DNA from: JBBATK01 sp044224515
GTDB taxonomy: Bacteria > Bacteroidota > Ignavibacteria > Kapaibacteriales > NICIL-2
DNA length: 64,000 nucleotides
Direction: 5' to 3'
NCBI GenBank assembly: GCA_044224515.1
Contig: JBGAKH010000009.1
Location: 124,001-188,000, forward strand
In this document: positions 53,390 to 61,849 of the stretch, one piece after another
How the letters are laid out: each line of letters opens with the position of its first letter
How positions within the stretch are numbered: position 1 is the stretch's first letter
Notes under the pieces: model-generated
Seen by the model: only the letters and a program-made list of their open reading frames with translations
Databases searched by the model: none
What the model was told of the DNA's origin: nothing
Program-made: the position numbers and the translations under genes

Positions 53390-54802
53390 ATGAGAGTTTC
53401 TTTACATACACTTGGATGCAAACAAAACGCTGCCGAGACATCGCATCTTCGACTTCGATTTGAAGAGTTGGGATACACGGTGGTCGACTTGTATGAAGAG
53501 ACCGATGTACTTGTCCTGAACACTTGCACAGTGACAGAGAATGCGGACGTTGAGTGTCGCAAGATTATACGACGTGCCCTGCGCCGTTCACCGAATGCCA
53601 AAGTAGCCGTTACGGGATGCTATGCCCAGCTACAGCCTGAAGAATTAGCCTCTGTCGAAGGCGTACGTCTCGTAGTCGGAGCCAAAGAAAAGTTTCGTCT
53701 ACCGGAGTTAAGCGATGAGTTAGTGCGTTCCGGAAACGATGGACAAGCAACCAAGATCTTGGTTGAAGATCTTGCCGACATTGAGTTTGTGGAAGCGATG
53801 GTGTCGGACAACGATGTACATACCAGAGCTTTTTTAAAGATTCAAGACGGTTGCGATTATAGCTGCACTTTTTGCACCATACCACAAGCCAGAGGACAAA
53901 GCAGATCAATGGAGCTTGAGCAGGTGCGATCTCGCGTACTGAGTTTGGAAGAGCAGGGCTTCAAAGAAATCGTGCTTACCGGAATTAACCTGGGTGAGTA
54001 TCTGTCATCGGACGGAGCAGAGCTTTACGACGTGCTCTCTATGATTGACGCCTTAAATCCGGCCTTGCGGGTACGGGTCACGTCGATAGAAGCCAACAAA
54101 CTGAAGCCCTCAATAATCCAACTTGTCGCGAACTCGTCTGTTCTTTGTCCGCACTTCCATATTCCGCTGCAAAGTGGTAGCGACGTAATCCTAGCTAAGA
54201 TGAAGCGGCGTTACAATACAAGCATGTATTCCGATGTGTTGTCTCAGATAAGACAGCGTATGCCGCATGCAGCCATTGGTGCTGATATCATTTGTGGTTT
54301 TCCGGGTGAGACGGAGGAACTGTTTGAGCAAAGTTTGAACTACATAGAACAGAGTAGCATCAATTACCTGCACGTGTTTAGTTATAGTGAGCGTGCAAAT
54401 ACACCTGCTGCAACGATGGATGAGACAGTGCCAATGAACATCCGTCGACAACGCACGCGCCGTTTGCGCTTGTTGGCCGAGCAAAAGAAGCGAGCTTTTT
54501 ATGCTTCGCAACGCGGACGTCGTAGCTGGGTCGTGTCTGAAGGATTCGATGCACAGAGTGGTATGTCCAACGGTTGGACAAATAACTATGTGCGTGTTCA
54601 ATATGCCGTGGACGCTGCCACCATAGCGGATGCAGCTTGGGTTGAGTTGGGGGAAGTACGCGGTGAGTTTGTTCAAGCTCGGCTCGACGATGCGGCTGCG
54701 TCCCGAATCGAAGCCTCATTCGCAAAAACGCCTGCCTACATCCCACTCGTTGTTTTTTCGTCGTCACAACACACTGAGTCATGCACGGTCGAGTCATACT
54801 AA
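53390..54802 (+). CDS. mtaB: tRNA t6A37 methylthiotransferase MtaB
   Basis: Radical SAM enzyme adding a methylthio group to t6A37 in tRNAs reading ANN codons. 470 residues. The N-terminal UPF0004 domain supplies the auxiliary cluster cysteines in LGCKQN (Cys10), LNTCTVTENAD and VTGCYAQ. The radical SAM triad is GCDYSCTFC near residues 154-161, followed by TIPQARG; the IPLQSGSD and GADIICGFPGET motifs follow. A C-terminal TRAM-like region (EVRGEFVQARL) ends the conserved part. The start MRVSLHTLGC is the family start; an upstream ATA/TTG-type extension to 53330 would cross the promoter. First gene of the mtaB - lipoprotein - truA cluster. Confidence 0.93.
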   Translation: MRVSLHTLGCKQNAAETSHLRLRFEELGYTVVDLYEETDVLVLNTCTVTENADVECRKIIRRALRRSPNAKVAVTGCYAQLQPEELASVEGVRLVVGAKEKFRLPELSDELVRSGNDGQATKILVEDLADIEFVEAMVSDNDVHTRAFLKIQDGCDYSCTFCTIPQARGQSRSMELEQVRSRVLSLEEQGFKEIVLTGINLGEYLSSDGAELYDVLSMIDALNPALRVRVTSIEANKLKPSIIQLVANSSVLCPHFHIPLQSGSDVILAKMKRRYNTSMYSDVLSQIRQRMPHAAIGADIICGFPGETEELFEQSLNYIEQSSINYLHVFSYSERANTPAATMDETVPMNIRRQRTRRLRLLAEQKKRAFYASQRGRRSWVVSEGFDAQSGMSNGWTNNYVRVQYAVDAATIADAAWVELGEVRGEFVQARLDDAAASRIEASFAKTPAYIPLVVFSSSQHTESCTVESY

Positions 54803-55410
54803 ATCTACTTTTCTGCACCTGTGCTTTGGTGTGGGTCTCGTGCTCGATGCCCCGGCTGCAACAACGTGCACCCTATGTCTTGAAAGAACGAGTGAGTCTA
54901 GGCTTTCAAAAAGTCATGATTTACGAACTGAGCGACTCATTGCTAGCATTTTCCAGACACCGTTATATCCCGTATTACCGCTATGAATTGCAGGATGAAA
55001 GAGGTACTGTACTCCAACAGTATGTAGGCGCACAGCAGGAGTTTTTGTCACGCGTGGCAGGTGCGCTACGACCGGACCAAAAGTTGCTCATTCAATCCGT
55101 ACTGCTGAAATCCAAGCAGCTTGATTCGACTACTTTGTTAACAACGTGGACCTATCCCAACTATGAGGGAGAGGTCTCAGATCTAGGAGAAAACGGCAAC
55201 GCTATCCGCACGCGATACTGGAGTATCGACAGTGTTGGTTCAGAAAAGCCCGTTGAGCTGTTTGCAACACGTGCATTGTCAGTTCCGGCCGATAGTTTGG
55301 CACCAATTAAGCGTAGTCCGGAGGAACTCAAAAAACTGCGCTCGGAAGCAGAGGAGTACGTGTATTACGAATTCAAGAGTTTTGTTTTAAGTCGCTTTCG
55401 TGTCCGGTGA
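54781..55410 (+). CDS. Lipoprotein of unknown function
   Basis: 209 residues. The signal ends in a lipobox VSC with lipidated Cys21, followed by S-M. The mature part is a mixed alpha/beta domain (VSLGFQKVMIYELSDSLLAF, HRYIPYYRYELQDERGTVL and following) and ends with a charged helix (SPEELKKLRSEAEEYVYYEF). I know no family. It overlaps the end of mtaB by 22 bases and its stop overlaps the GTG start of truA (GTGA), so it is made from the same message as two tRNA-modification enzymes, with no evident functional link. Confidence 0.72.
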   Translation: MHGRVILNLLFCTCALVWVSCSMPRLQQRAPYVLKERVSLGFQKVMIYELSDSLLAFSRHRYIPYYRYELQDERGTVLQQYVGAQQEFLSRVAGALRPDQKLLIQSVLLKSKQLDSTTLLTTWTYPNYEGEVSDLGENGNAIRTRYWSIDSVGSEKPVELFATRALSVPADSLAPIKRSPEELKKLRSEAEEYVYYEFKSFVLSRFRVR

Positions 55411-56177
55411 AAACAGTCGTACTCCGCATAGCCTTTGATGGCACCAACTACAGTGGTATGCAGAATCAAAAATCTGCGCCCAGTGTGCAAGAAGAGGTAG
55501 AGAAAGCTGTTGAAGAGGCGGTGGGTTATCACTGTCATGTCATTGCAGCCGGTAGAACGGACGCCGGTGTCCATGCCCGCGGGATGGTTGCTCATGCACG
55601 AGTACGCGATGATTGGTCAATACCCGAAGATAAGATTTGCAAGGCATTAAACTCACGCTTGCCGCGCGACATTCGGGTTAATGGCGCACAGCTTCGCGCT
55701 GATGATTTGTTTCATGCCCGTTTTGATGCGATTGCGCGCGAATACAGTTACACGCTATCTCGTAGGGAGGATCCTCTCGCACGTTTGACGACGTGGCAGA
55801 CCCGCTATCGCTTCGATGAAAAGCTTTTGCACAGCGCCTCTGCGGTGTTTCTCGGTGTGCACAACTTTACAAGTTTTTCAAAATTGAATGAAGACGTAAA
55901 ATCATACATTTGCACTGTCGACCTCTGCGAGTGGTCAGAGCTCGGAAGCGACAGCTTTCGCTTGAAAATTCGAGCTAATCGCTTCGTCTACGGCATGGTT
56001 CGCTCCCTCGTCGGTGCTATGATGGATGCGGCACGTGGACGTCGCAGCATTGAAGATTTAGAAAGCTCACTCGCTGCTGTGGATCGCTCGCTCGCAAGTC
56101 CGATTGCTCCGGCTTGTGGGTTGGTTTTTGAGCAAGCATATTATCCTGACGAGTTGTCCCTCGTCTTTCACCCGTGA
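55407..56177 (+). CDS. truA: tRNA pseudouridine(38-40) synthase
   Basis: Isomerises uridines 38-40 of the anticodon stem to pseudouridine. 256 residues. The catalytic aspartate is Asp52 in AAGRTDAGVHARG. Other conserved parts are FDGTNYSGMQ, FHARFDAIAREYSY, HNFTSFSK and RANRFVYGMVRSLVGAMMDAARG. The GTG start overlaps the lipoprotein stop by four bases. Confidence 0.95.
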   Translation: MKTVVLRIAFDGTNYSGMQNQKSAPSVQEEVEKAVEEAVGYHCHVIAAGRTDAGVHARGMVAHARVRDDWSIPEDKICKALNSRLPRDIRVNGAQLRADDLFHARFDAIAREYSYTLSRREDPLARLTTWQTRYRFDEKLLHSASAVFLGVHNFTSFSKLNEDVKSYICTVDLCEWSELGSDSFRLKIRANRFVYGMVRSLVGAMMDAARGRRSIEDLESSLAAVDRSLASPIAPACGLVFEQAYYPDELSLVFHP

Positions 56178-56279
56178 TTTGTTAAACGAGCGCTTTGATT
56201 ATCGTTCCGGAGGGCTGATTTGCAGAGCACTGCGGACAGGTTCTTCTTGCGATGTCGATGCGCGCACTCCATCGTAGTT

Positions 56280-57110
56280 ATGCACTCAAAAGATTTCGTC
56301 TTTAACCCGGTTCGGGCTTTACAAGCGACGGTTTTTCTAGCTCTTCCAATTTTTGCTCTGGTTATGTCGGCTTGCGGTGGATTAAACATCTATCCCATAT
56401 CCGAGGATGTGAAGCTTGGTCAAAACTTGGACCAGCAGATCAAGGCAGATACAAAAACCTATCCCATTTATAGTGAGCCCAGTGCTCGCAGCTACGTTCA
56501 GAATATCGTGAATCAGTTGAAGACCTCACCGAAAGTGAAGTACGCCGGTACTTTTCCCTACACGGTGACGCTTATAAATGATTCTAAAACGCTGAATGCA
56601 TTCTGCACACCGGGTGGGTACATATACGTGTACACCGGAATACTGAAGGCTTTGGATAATGAAGCATCACTTGCTGCCGTATTGGGACATGAGATCGCCC
56701 ATGCCGAGCGACGTCATTCAACGCAACGTATGACCAAAGCATTGGGAGCGCAACTGATGTTAGATTTGGCATTGGGAAAAAATCCCGACAAAACAACGGA
56801 AGTCGCTGCCAATCTCTTTACCGGCTTGGCGCTGCTGAAGAACAGTCGTGATGACGAGTCGGAAGCAGACGAATACTCCTTCAGCTACATGCAGTCGAGT
56901 CGCTGGTTTCCCGGTGCACTCGCATACTTTTTCGAAAAAGTGAAAGGTAACTCCGGGGGCGTGCTGGAACGTTGGACATCTACGCATCCTTTGCCGCAAG
57001 ACAGAATAGACGCAAACAACGATCGAGTACGTAAGGCAAATCTTGCACCTCCAACAGAGGCAAATTTGCAGACCAGAAGTTATCAAGAAATGAAGTCACG
57101 TCTTCCATAA
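56280..57110 (+). CDS. M48-family lipoprotein metalloprotease
   Basis: 276 residues from the chosen ATG. A lipoprotein signal ends LVMSAC with lipidated Cys32. The peptidase M48 core has HEIAHAERRH (HEIAH near 137-141) and the third ligand glutamate in DDESEADEYSFSYM. The family includes periplasmic BepA/LoiP-type proteases that clear misfolded outer-membrane proteins, a sensible role in an organism with so many barrels (inference). There is no tetratricopeptide tail, unlike BepA. An ATG 60 bases upstream would bury the lipobox and is not preferred. Confidence 0.9.
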   Translation: MHSKDFVFNPVRALQATVFLALPIFALVMSACGGLNIYPISEDVKLGQNLDQQIKADTKTYPIYSEPSARSYVQNIVNQLKTSPKVKYAGTFPYTVTLINDSKTLNAFCTPGGYIYVYTGILKALDNEASLAAVLGHEIAHAERRHSTQRMTKALGAQLMLDLALGKNPDKTTEVAANLFTGLALLKNSRDDESEADEYSFSYMQSSRWFPGALAYFFEKVKGNSGGVLERWTSTHPLPQDRIDANNDRVRKANLAPPTEANLQTRSYQEMKSRLP

Positions 57111-57186
57111 CAGCGAAGTATTCTTCTCATTCGCAGGTCTGTGCGATTAAGCGGATCTTTTCTGAACCTAACAACGAACCGAGGTC

Positions 57187-57987
57187 ATGAGTATCAGAGA
57201 AAAACTGTATCAGATACAGCAGCTCAACAATACTATGCTATGTGTAGGGCTGGATGCCACAGTGGAGAAGCTTCCGCATGGATTTGGGAATAGTCTGGAT
57301 GAGTTGTTGCGATTCAATATGGAAATCATTGAAGCCACGAAGGACTATTGCTGCGCATTCAAAATCAATTTCGGTTTCTACGAACGATATGGTTCCGCAG
57401 GCTACCGTATACTAGAAAAGACTCGAGAGGCAATTCCATCCAATCACATTAGCATAGCTGATGCAAAACGTGGCGATATAGGAAACACTGCCGATAGTTA
57501 CGCGGTATCGATACTTGAAACAATGAACTTTGATTCGGTCACCGTGAATCCCTACATGGGAAAAGACACGGTCGATGCCTTTCTGCGCTACGATAACAAG
57601 CTGGTGTTTATACTCGCTCTAACATCAAATCCGGGTTCAGCGGATTTCCAGTATCTGACGATAGGTTCGAAGCCGCTTTACCGACACGTTATGGATACTG
57701 CCTTGGCATGGCCGTCGCATGCAGAGTGCGCTTTTGTCGTCGGAGCCACGCACGTAGAAGAACTTGCAGAGCTTCGGGCGAGCTATGCCGATGTGTGCTT
57801 TTTGATACCCGGTGTCGGTTCTCAAGGCGCAGATGCTCGCTCGATACACAGGGCGAACGCAGGCGGACCTGCAATCGTCAATTCATCTCGCGCAATACTG
57901 TATGCTTCATCTGCCGATGACTATGCCGAGGCCGCCGCTCGTATCGCTCGCGAAAGTGCAGCCCAGCTGTGTGTTAGATCTTCGTAG
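57187..57987 (+). CDS. pyrF: Orotidine 5'-phosphate decarboxylase, type 2
   Basis: Last step of UMP synthesis. 266 residues. Type 2 PyrF features: MLCVGLDATVEKLPHGF, AFKINFGFYERYGSAGY, the catalytic segment ISIADAKRGDIGNTADSYA, VTVNPYMGKD, FVVGATHVEEL and LIPGVGSQGADARS. No other pyr gene is in the window. Same direction as the M48 gene, 76 bases apart. Confidence 0.95.
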   Translation: MSIREKLYQIQQLNNTMLCVGLDATVEKLPHGFGNSLDELLRFNMEIIEATKDYCCAFKINFGFYERYGSAGYRILEKTREAIPSNHISIADAKRGDIGNTADSYAVSILETMNFDSVTVNPYMGKDTVDAFLRYDNKLVFILALTSNPGSADFQYLTIGSKPLYRHVMDTALAWPSHAECAFVVGATHVEELAELRASYADVCFLIPGVGSQGADARSIHRANAGGPAIVNSSRAILYASSADDYAEAAARIARESAAQLCVRSS

Positions 57988-58160
57988 AAACTCAATCATC
58001 ACAATTCAGGTAGAAAATTGATTCGCGTCGCGTAGGTCAATGCCCCGGCGTCAGTGCACTAAAAGTTCCACACTCAGACAATTCACTCCGCTCAACTGCT
58101 AGGTGTACGTATCAGAGATACACGTAGTGGTATTTGTTGTATTCTACTAGCGGAGAACAG

Positions 58161-59165
58161 ATGACGCAGTATTCAGGAAGCAGTGAGCGCCAGCTCCAAA
58201 TAGCGGTTCGTCGATATTTAAATGACCCCTCGAAAGTTTTACGGACGCTGGATGGAACACGTTTGCAGGTTTTGGCACCCGGACGTATCAATGTTCACGA
58301 GGGACCGGACTTTTTAGACATGGTCGTTTTTCACGGCTCGGACGTTCGTGTCGGTTGTGCGGAGTTTCATCGTCGTAGTAGTGATTGGCATCATCATCAC
58401 CATCAAGACGACATCTTGTATCGTGAGTTAGTGCTGCATATAGTGTGTGAGCTTGATTGTGAAGAAGTCGCCCCGCATCCGACTTTGTTGATTGACCCCT
58501 CAGAACTGCTTCCTTTCATTAGGGCTAAGGACGAACGACAGGGGGAGGCAAACCCTGAGGACATCCATACCTATTCGCTCTTGAGATTGTTACGAATGAC
58601 ATCGGAGCATCAGGAGCTACTGCGTCACCGTACACCCGTTCAAGCATGGCTTCGCTCGTGTGAGATGTTTCTCTTGAAGTATTCACGCAAGCGGAAGCGT
58701 CCGCAACAGAACACTTATCTCATGGTTGACATACTTCGTAACGCAGAACATGCGGCGCATACAAGGTTTATCCAAGCCATTGAAGCGCGAATACTAACAG
58801 ATTGCGCAGCGGCTTTGAACCAACTGCTTCACATTCGCATAGCTGGAGAAGGGACTCAGTTGCGTGTCGAGATTGTCATGAATTGTCTAATCCCCGCGGC
58901 ACTAGCTATAGCCGAAGATGCCCTACGTGTGGATATATTTGAATGGTACTGGTCGGCTGAATCCGTGGGAGAATACAGCGTACTTCGGCGCTTGTTCGCC
59001 GACACGTCGCAACAATTTGTCTGGCAGCAACAGGGAATGTTAGAAGTGTTGAGAGAGAAGCATATAGATATTGCTGCCCATGAGCGAACTGAGTCCTATG
59101 GTCTCTATCGACAGTTGGAAGTACTGATAGCTGCGTATGGCACGCAGTCCGGAGACGAGCTGTAG
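58161..59165 (+). CDS. DUF2851 family protein
   Basis: 334 residues. Conserved Bacteroidota family of unknown function. The signature LAPGRINVHEGPDFLDMVVF and VGCAEFHRRSSDWHHHHHQD, followed by LVLHIVCELD, fits DUF2851. The natural run of five histidines is at a position where relatives have scattered histidines (general family memory). A helical C-terminal half follows. GGAG lies seven bases before the ATG, which decides this start over a TTG 27 bases upstream. No signal peptide; cytoplasmic. It is followed after 30 bases by the glycosyltransferase gene. Confidence 0.82.
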   Translation: MTQYSGSSERQLQIAVRRYLNDPSKVLRTLDGTRLQVLAPGRINVHEGPDFLDMVVFHGSDVRVGCAEFHRRSSDWHHHHHQDDILYRELVLHIVCELDCEEVAPHPTLLIDPSELLPFIRAKDERQGEANPEDIHTYSLLRLLRMTSEHQELLRHRTPVQAWLRSCEMFLLKYSRKRKRPQQNTYLMVDILRNAEHAAHTRFIQAIEARILTDCAAALNQLLHIRIAGEGTQLRVEIVMNCLIPAALAIAEDALRVDIFEWYWSAESVGEYSVLRRLFADTSQQFVWQQQGMLEVLREKHIDIAAHERTESYGLYRQLEVLIAAYGTQSGDEL

Positions 59166-59195
59166 TTCAGTTCATGCCTGTCTTAGTCTACGTAG

Positions 59196-60299
59196 ATGTC
59201 CGAAGTATTTGATATGAACAGCATGAGTTTTCTGAAGAACATAGAATCATTCAACAAGCGCATATGGTATGGGCTCTTTCGATTGTTGTTTCGCGTGAAG
59301 CCATTCGAACTTCCGCTGGACTATTCGAACGTGCATAAAGTCTTGTTGTTCCGCTATGATCGCATGGGTGACATGGTGGTGAGCCAGGCTGCGATTCGTT
59401 ATCTGCACTCAAAGGGTGTGGAGGTTCATGTTCTGTGTTCTGCGGCAAATGGTGCTGTGTTGGACGACAGCCTGCTTGTTCGACGTCGCATTGTGTTGGG
59501 ACAAAGCCTACGAGCTTTTGTGCGTACCATAAGGGATTTGCGACGAGAGGATTATGATGTCATCTTTTGTATGGTGTTTCATCGAAGCACCAATGCCGGA
59601 CTGCTTGCGAATCTGATTAGTCGCCGCGCGATTAAGGTTGGCAGACTCTATGCGTCGCGAAGAGAATTGTACGCGCGATTGTTCAATGTTCAATTGGACA
59701 TCGCGAGTCCCCGCATGCGTATGCCCGAGCTTCTGCTGCACTTCTGTTCAGCCATGGAGGGAAAGAGTTTTCGATCGACGGATTTCGACTATCGATTGGA
59801 TATCTCGGAAGATCGTATCAAGCAGGCGAGATTGAAATTGAGTGAAGCCGGGCTGGATCATCCGGTAGTTATCAATATTTCAGCCGGACATCCACGGAGA
59901 AACTTTGATGCTCAAATCTGCGATCGAATTGTTGAAGCCCTCGACCGTATCGATGCGCAGGCCGAATGCGCAATTCTCTGTCTTGACCGCGATTGGGAAG
60001 AAGCTGAAGAATACTGTCGCGGAAGTGCCGGACGAGTTCGACTCTTACCATCACTGCGCCACATATTGGATTCAGCCGCGATTATTGGTTTATCAAGGTT
60101 GGTCATCACACCGGACACCGCAGTGGTTCATTTAGCCGATAGTCAGAGTATTCCGACGATTGCCGTGTATATCGACCCATCGGAGTATTGGTTCCTGACA
60201 AAATCGCGTGGTGCAACCTTGACTTGCTCCAATCCCGATGACATTTCTTCGTTCAGCAATGACGAACTAGCTTCCGCACTGCGCGAAGTGTTAAGCTAG
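59196..60299 (+). CDS. Glycosyltransferase family 9 (heptosyltransferase-like)
   Basis: 367 residues. The GT9 N-terminal motif YDRMGDMVVSQAAIRYL contains the catalytic-type Asp in GD. The C-terminal donor-binding part has ITPDTAVVHLADSQSIPTIAVY and VVINISAGHPRRNFD. Members add heptose or other sugars to lipopolysaccharide core. It is separated by 515 bases from the O-antigen ligase-like gene, so a shared role in surface glycan is plausible but not proven. The start may be the ATG at 59196 or one six codons later; neither has a good ribosome site. Confidence 0.87.
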   Translation: MSEVFDMNSMSFLKNIESFNKRIWYGLFRLLFRVKPFELPLDYSNVHKVLLFRYDRMGDMVVSQAAIRYLHSKGVEVHVLCSAANGAVLDDSLLVRRRIVLGQSLRAFVRTIRDLRREDYDVIFCMVFHRSTNAGLLANLISRRAIKVGRLYASRRELYARLFNVQLDIASPRMRMPELLLHFCSAMEGKSFRSTDFDYRLDISEDRIKQARLKLSEAGLDHPVVINISAGHPRRNFDAQICDRIVEALDRIDAQAECAILCLDRDWEEAEEYCRGSAGRVRLLPSLRHILDSAAIIGLSRLVITPDTAVVHLADSQSIPTIAVYIDPSEYWFLTKSRGATLTCSNPDDISSFSNDELASALREVLS

Positions 60300-60495
60300 G
60301 CAGATGGTTTTCATGGTGTCCGGCGTTTCACACGGAAGCTGAACCCTCGATGTCAGATAACGAGAAATCGCATAGAAAATCGGAGGGTAGCTCGTGTTCT
60401 CCGGGCTTGAAACCTTTCGGAATTAGCTCCCAAGGTAGTCCTAGGTCTAAACCGCGTTCAGAGCTTTTCCCTAACACAACAAAAACGATCGTCCA

Positions 60496-60638
60496 CACAC
60501 CCTACACACGCACTACTCCGGCCCTACGCCGGCCCTACGCCCGCCCTACGCCGGTCCTACGCCGGCCCTACGCCCGCCCTAAGTCGGTCCTACGTCGGCC
60601 CTACGCTAACGCTACGTTGACCCTAGGTTGACCTACTC
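60496..60638. repeat. 11-base tandem repeat array, about 10-13 units
   Basis: The core unit is CCGGCCCTACG: perfect copies at 60518, 60529 and 60562, close variants such as CCCGCCCTACG, CCGGTCCTACG and TCGGCCCTACG up to 60605, and increasingly diverged units on both sides. The phase stays at 11 bases throughout 60518-60627. Confidence 0.85.
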
Positions 60639-60749
60639 CTGCCTAACGCTCAGAAAAGAGTCACAAAGTGCTTGCCTGTCTCGGCTCTGCTGAACACGAA
60701 AAGCTGCTCCAAAAGCTCTCATTTACACTCGAAAAAGCCCTTTTATGGC

Positions 60750-60757
60750 TATCTTTG
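60750..60757 (+). promoter_or_regulatory. Bacteroidota -7 promoter element
   Basis: TATCTTTG, a perfect TAnnTTTG, 57 bases before the ATG at 60815. It supports that start over a longer frame reaching to 60668. Confidence 0.6.
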
Positions 60758-60814
60758 TATTCGTCGTTGAGCAGGTGCTCGACGTCTATCCTCTCTACAC
60801 CGACTCGAAAGCAC

Positions 60815-61849
60815 ATGGCTACGACATATACCCTCATCAGCGGCGCAAACGGCGAAATTGGTCACTCCCTTGTTGAGCGTTTGCACGCCGAAGGACATTT
60901 GATCATAGCTGTTGATTTGTCTGACATGAGTGCGCATGCCAAAGCCCTCTGTGCACACGTGTACCACGGTGCCTTAGGCGACATAACCAATCCGGATCTC
61001 TACCGAGAGCTTGCACAATATGACATTGACTGCATCTATCATTTGGCTGCGCTGTTAAGCACCAGCGCCGAGAAGAATCCGGGTCTAGCGCAAAAAGTAA
61101 ACGTTGGTGGCACTATTCAACTTCTGGATTTTGCACGTGAGCAGGGGAAGAAACGGGGCAAAGCAGTTATGTTCATGTTTCCCAGCACCATCGCCGTGTA
61201 TGGCTTCGCGAAGCTTGAAGAAAAAGTAGCGGCAGGGGCTGTAACAGAGAATGTTGGACTTCAGCCTAGAACCATCTACGGTATCAATAAACTCTATTGC
61301 GAGCAGCTCGGATTCTATTATGACGAGTTGTTTATGCGTCTTGCACCAACCCGGGAAAACAAGTGGGTCGATTTTCGCGGCGTGCGCTTCCCCGGATTGA
61401 TTTCGGCATTTACCGTTCCTACCGGGGGAACGAGCGACTACGCTCCTGAAATGCTACACTATGCGGCACAGTCAAAGTCGTATCGCTGTTTTGTACGACC
61501 GGATGCACGTATACCCTTCATGGCGATGCCTGATGGCGTGCAAGCGATGGTTCAATTGAGTAAGGCAGACAAAGCAGGGCTGACAAAGCACATCTATAAC
61601 ATTGGAGCTTTTGCCCCGACCGCAGAAGAAATTCGAGCTAAGGTCAGCGAGTTGTTTCCATCTGCCGACATCAGCTTTGAGCCGGATCTCAACCGTCAAT
61701 CCGTTGTGGATTCCTGGTGTGCGGATGTTGACGACAGCGCCGCCCGAAATGATTGGAACTGGAAAGCCGAGTACGATTTTGAGCGATGTTTTCATGAGTA
61801 TTTGGCCCCCAATATTCGACGGTACTACGCCGACAAAACCTCAGCATGA
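60815..61849 (+). CDS. L-threonine 3-dehydrogenase-like SDR epimerase-fold enzyme
   Basis: 344 residues from the chosen ATG. Probably oxidises L-threonine to 2-amino-3-oxobutyrate with NAD+. The N-terminal Rossmann motif is LISGANGEIGHSLVERL, the catalytic pair is in RTIYGINKLY (near 155), and the sequences FRGVRFPGLISAF, GGTSDYAPEML, RPDARIPFMAMPDGV and VDSWCADVDDSAARNDW match the short-chain (GalE-like) threonine dehydrogenase group rather than sugar epimerases. Its stop overlaps the next ATG (ATGA). A different extended-SDR substrate cannot be ruled out, given the polysaccharide gene next door. Confidence 0.8.
   Translation: MATTYTLISGANGEIGHSLVERLHAEGHLIIAVDLSDMSAHAKALCAHVYHGALGDITNPDLYRELAQYDIDCIYHLAALLSTSAEKNPGLAQKVNVGGTIQLLDFAREQGKKRGKAVMFMFPSTIAVYGFAKLEEKVAAGAVTENVGLQPRTIYGINKLYCEQLGFYYDELFMRLAPTRENKWVDFRGVRFPGLISAFTVPTGGTSDYAPEMLHYAAQSKSYRCFVRPDARIPFMAMPDGVQAMVQLSKADKAGLTKHIYNIGAFAPTAEEIRAKVSELFPSADISFEPDLNRQSVVDSWCADVDDSAARNDWNWKAEYDFERCFHEYLAPNIRRYYADKTSA

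Larger units (their letters stand above)
60300..60814. other. Intergenic region, 515 bases
   Basis: Contains the 11-base tandem array and a perfect -7 element at 60750. A 93-codon frame at 60350-60631 reads through the array as an 11-residue repeat (LRRPYARPTPV type), but has no ribosome site or promoter; I do not support it as a gene. Confidence 0.5.

Noticed and set aside
58381..58415. A run of five histidine codons resembling an affinity tag
   Set aside because: It lies inside a natural DUF2851 domain with mixed CAT/CAC codons and conserved flanks; no vector sequence is near.
60350..60631. A 93-codon frame with RRPYARP-type repeats
   Set aside because: The peptide repeat follows from an 11-base DNA repeat read in threes; no promoter or ribosome site was seen.
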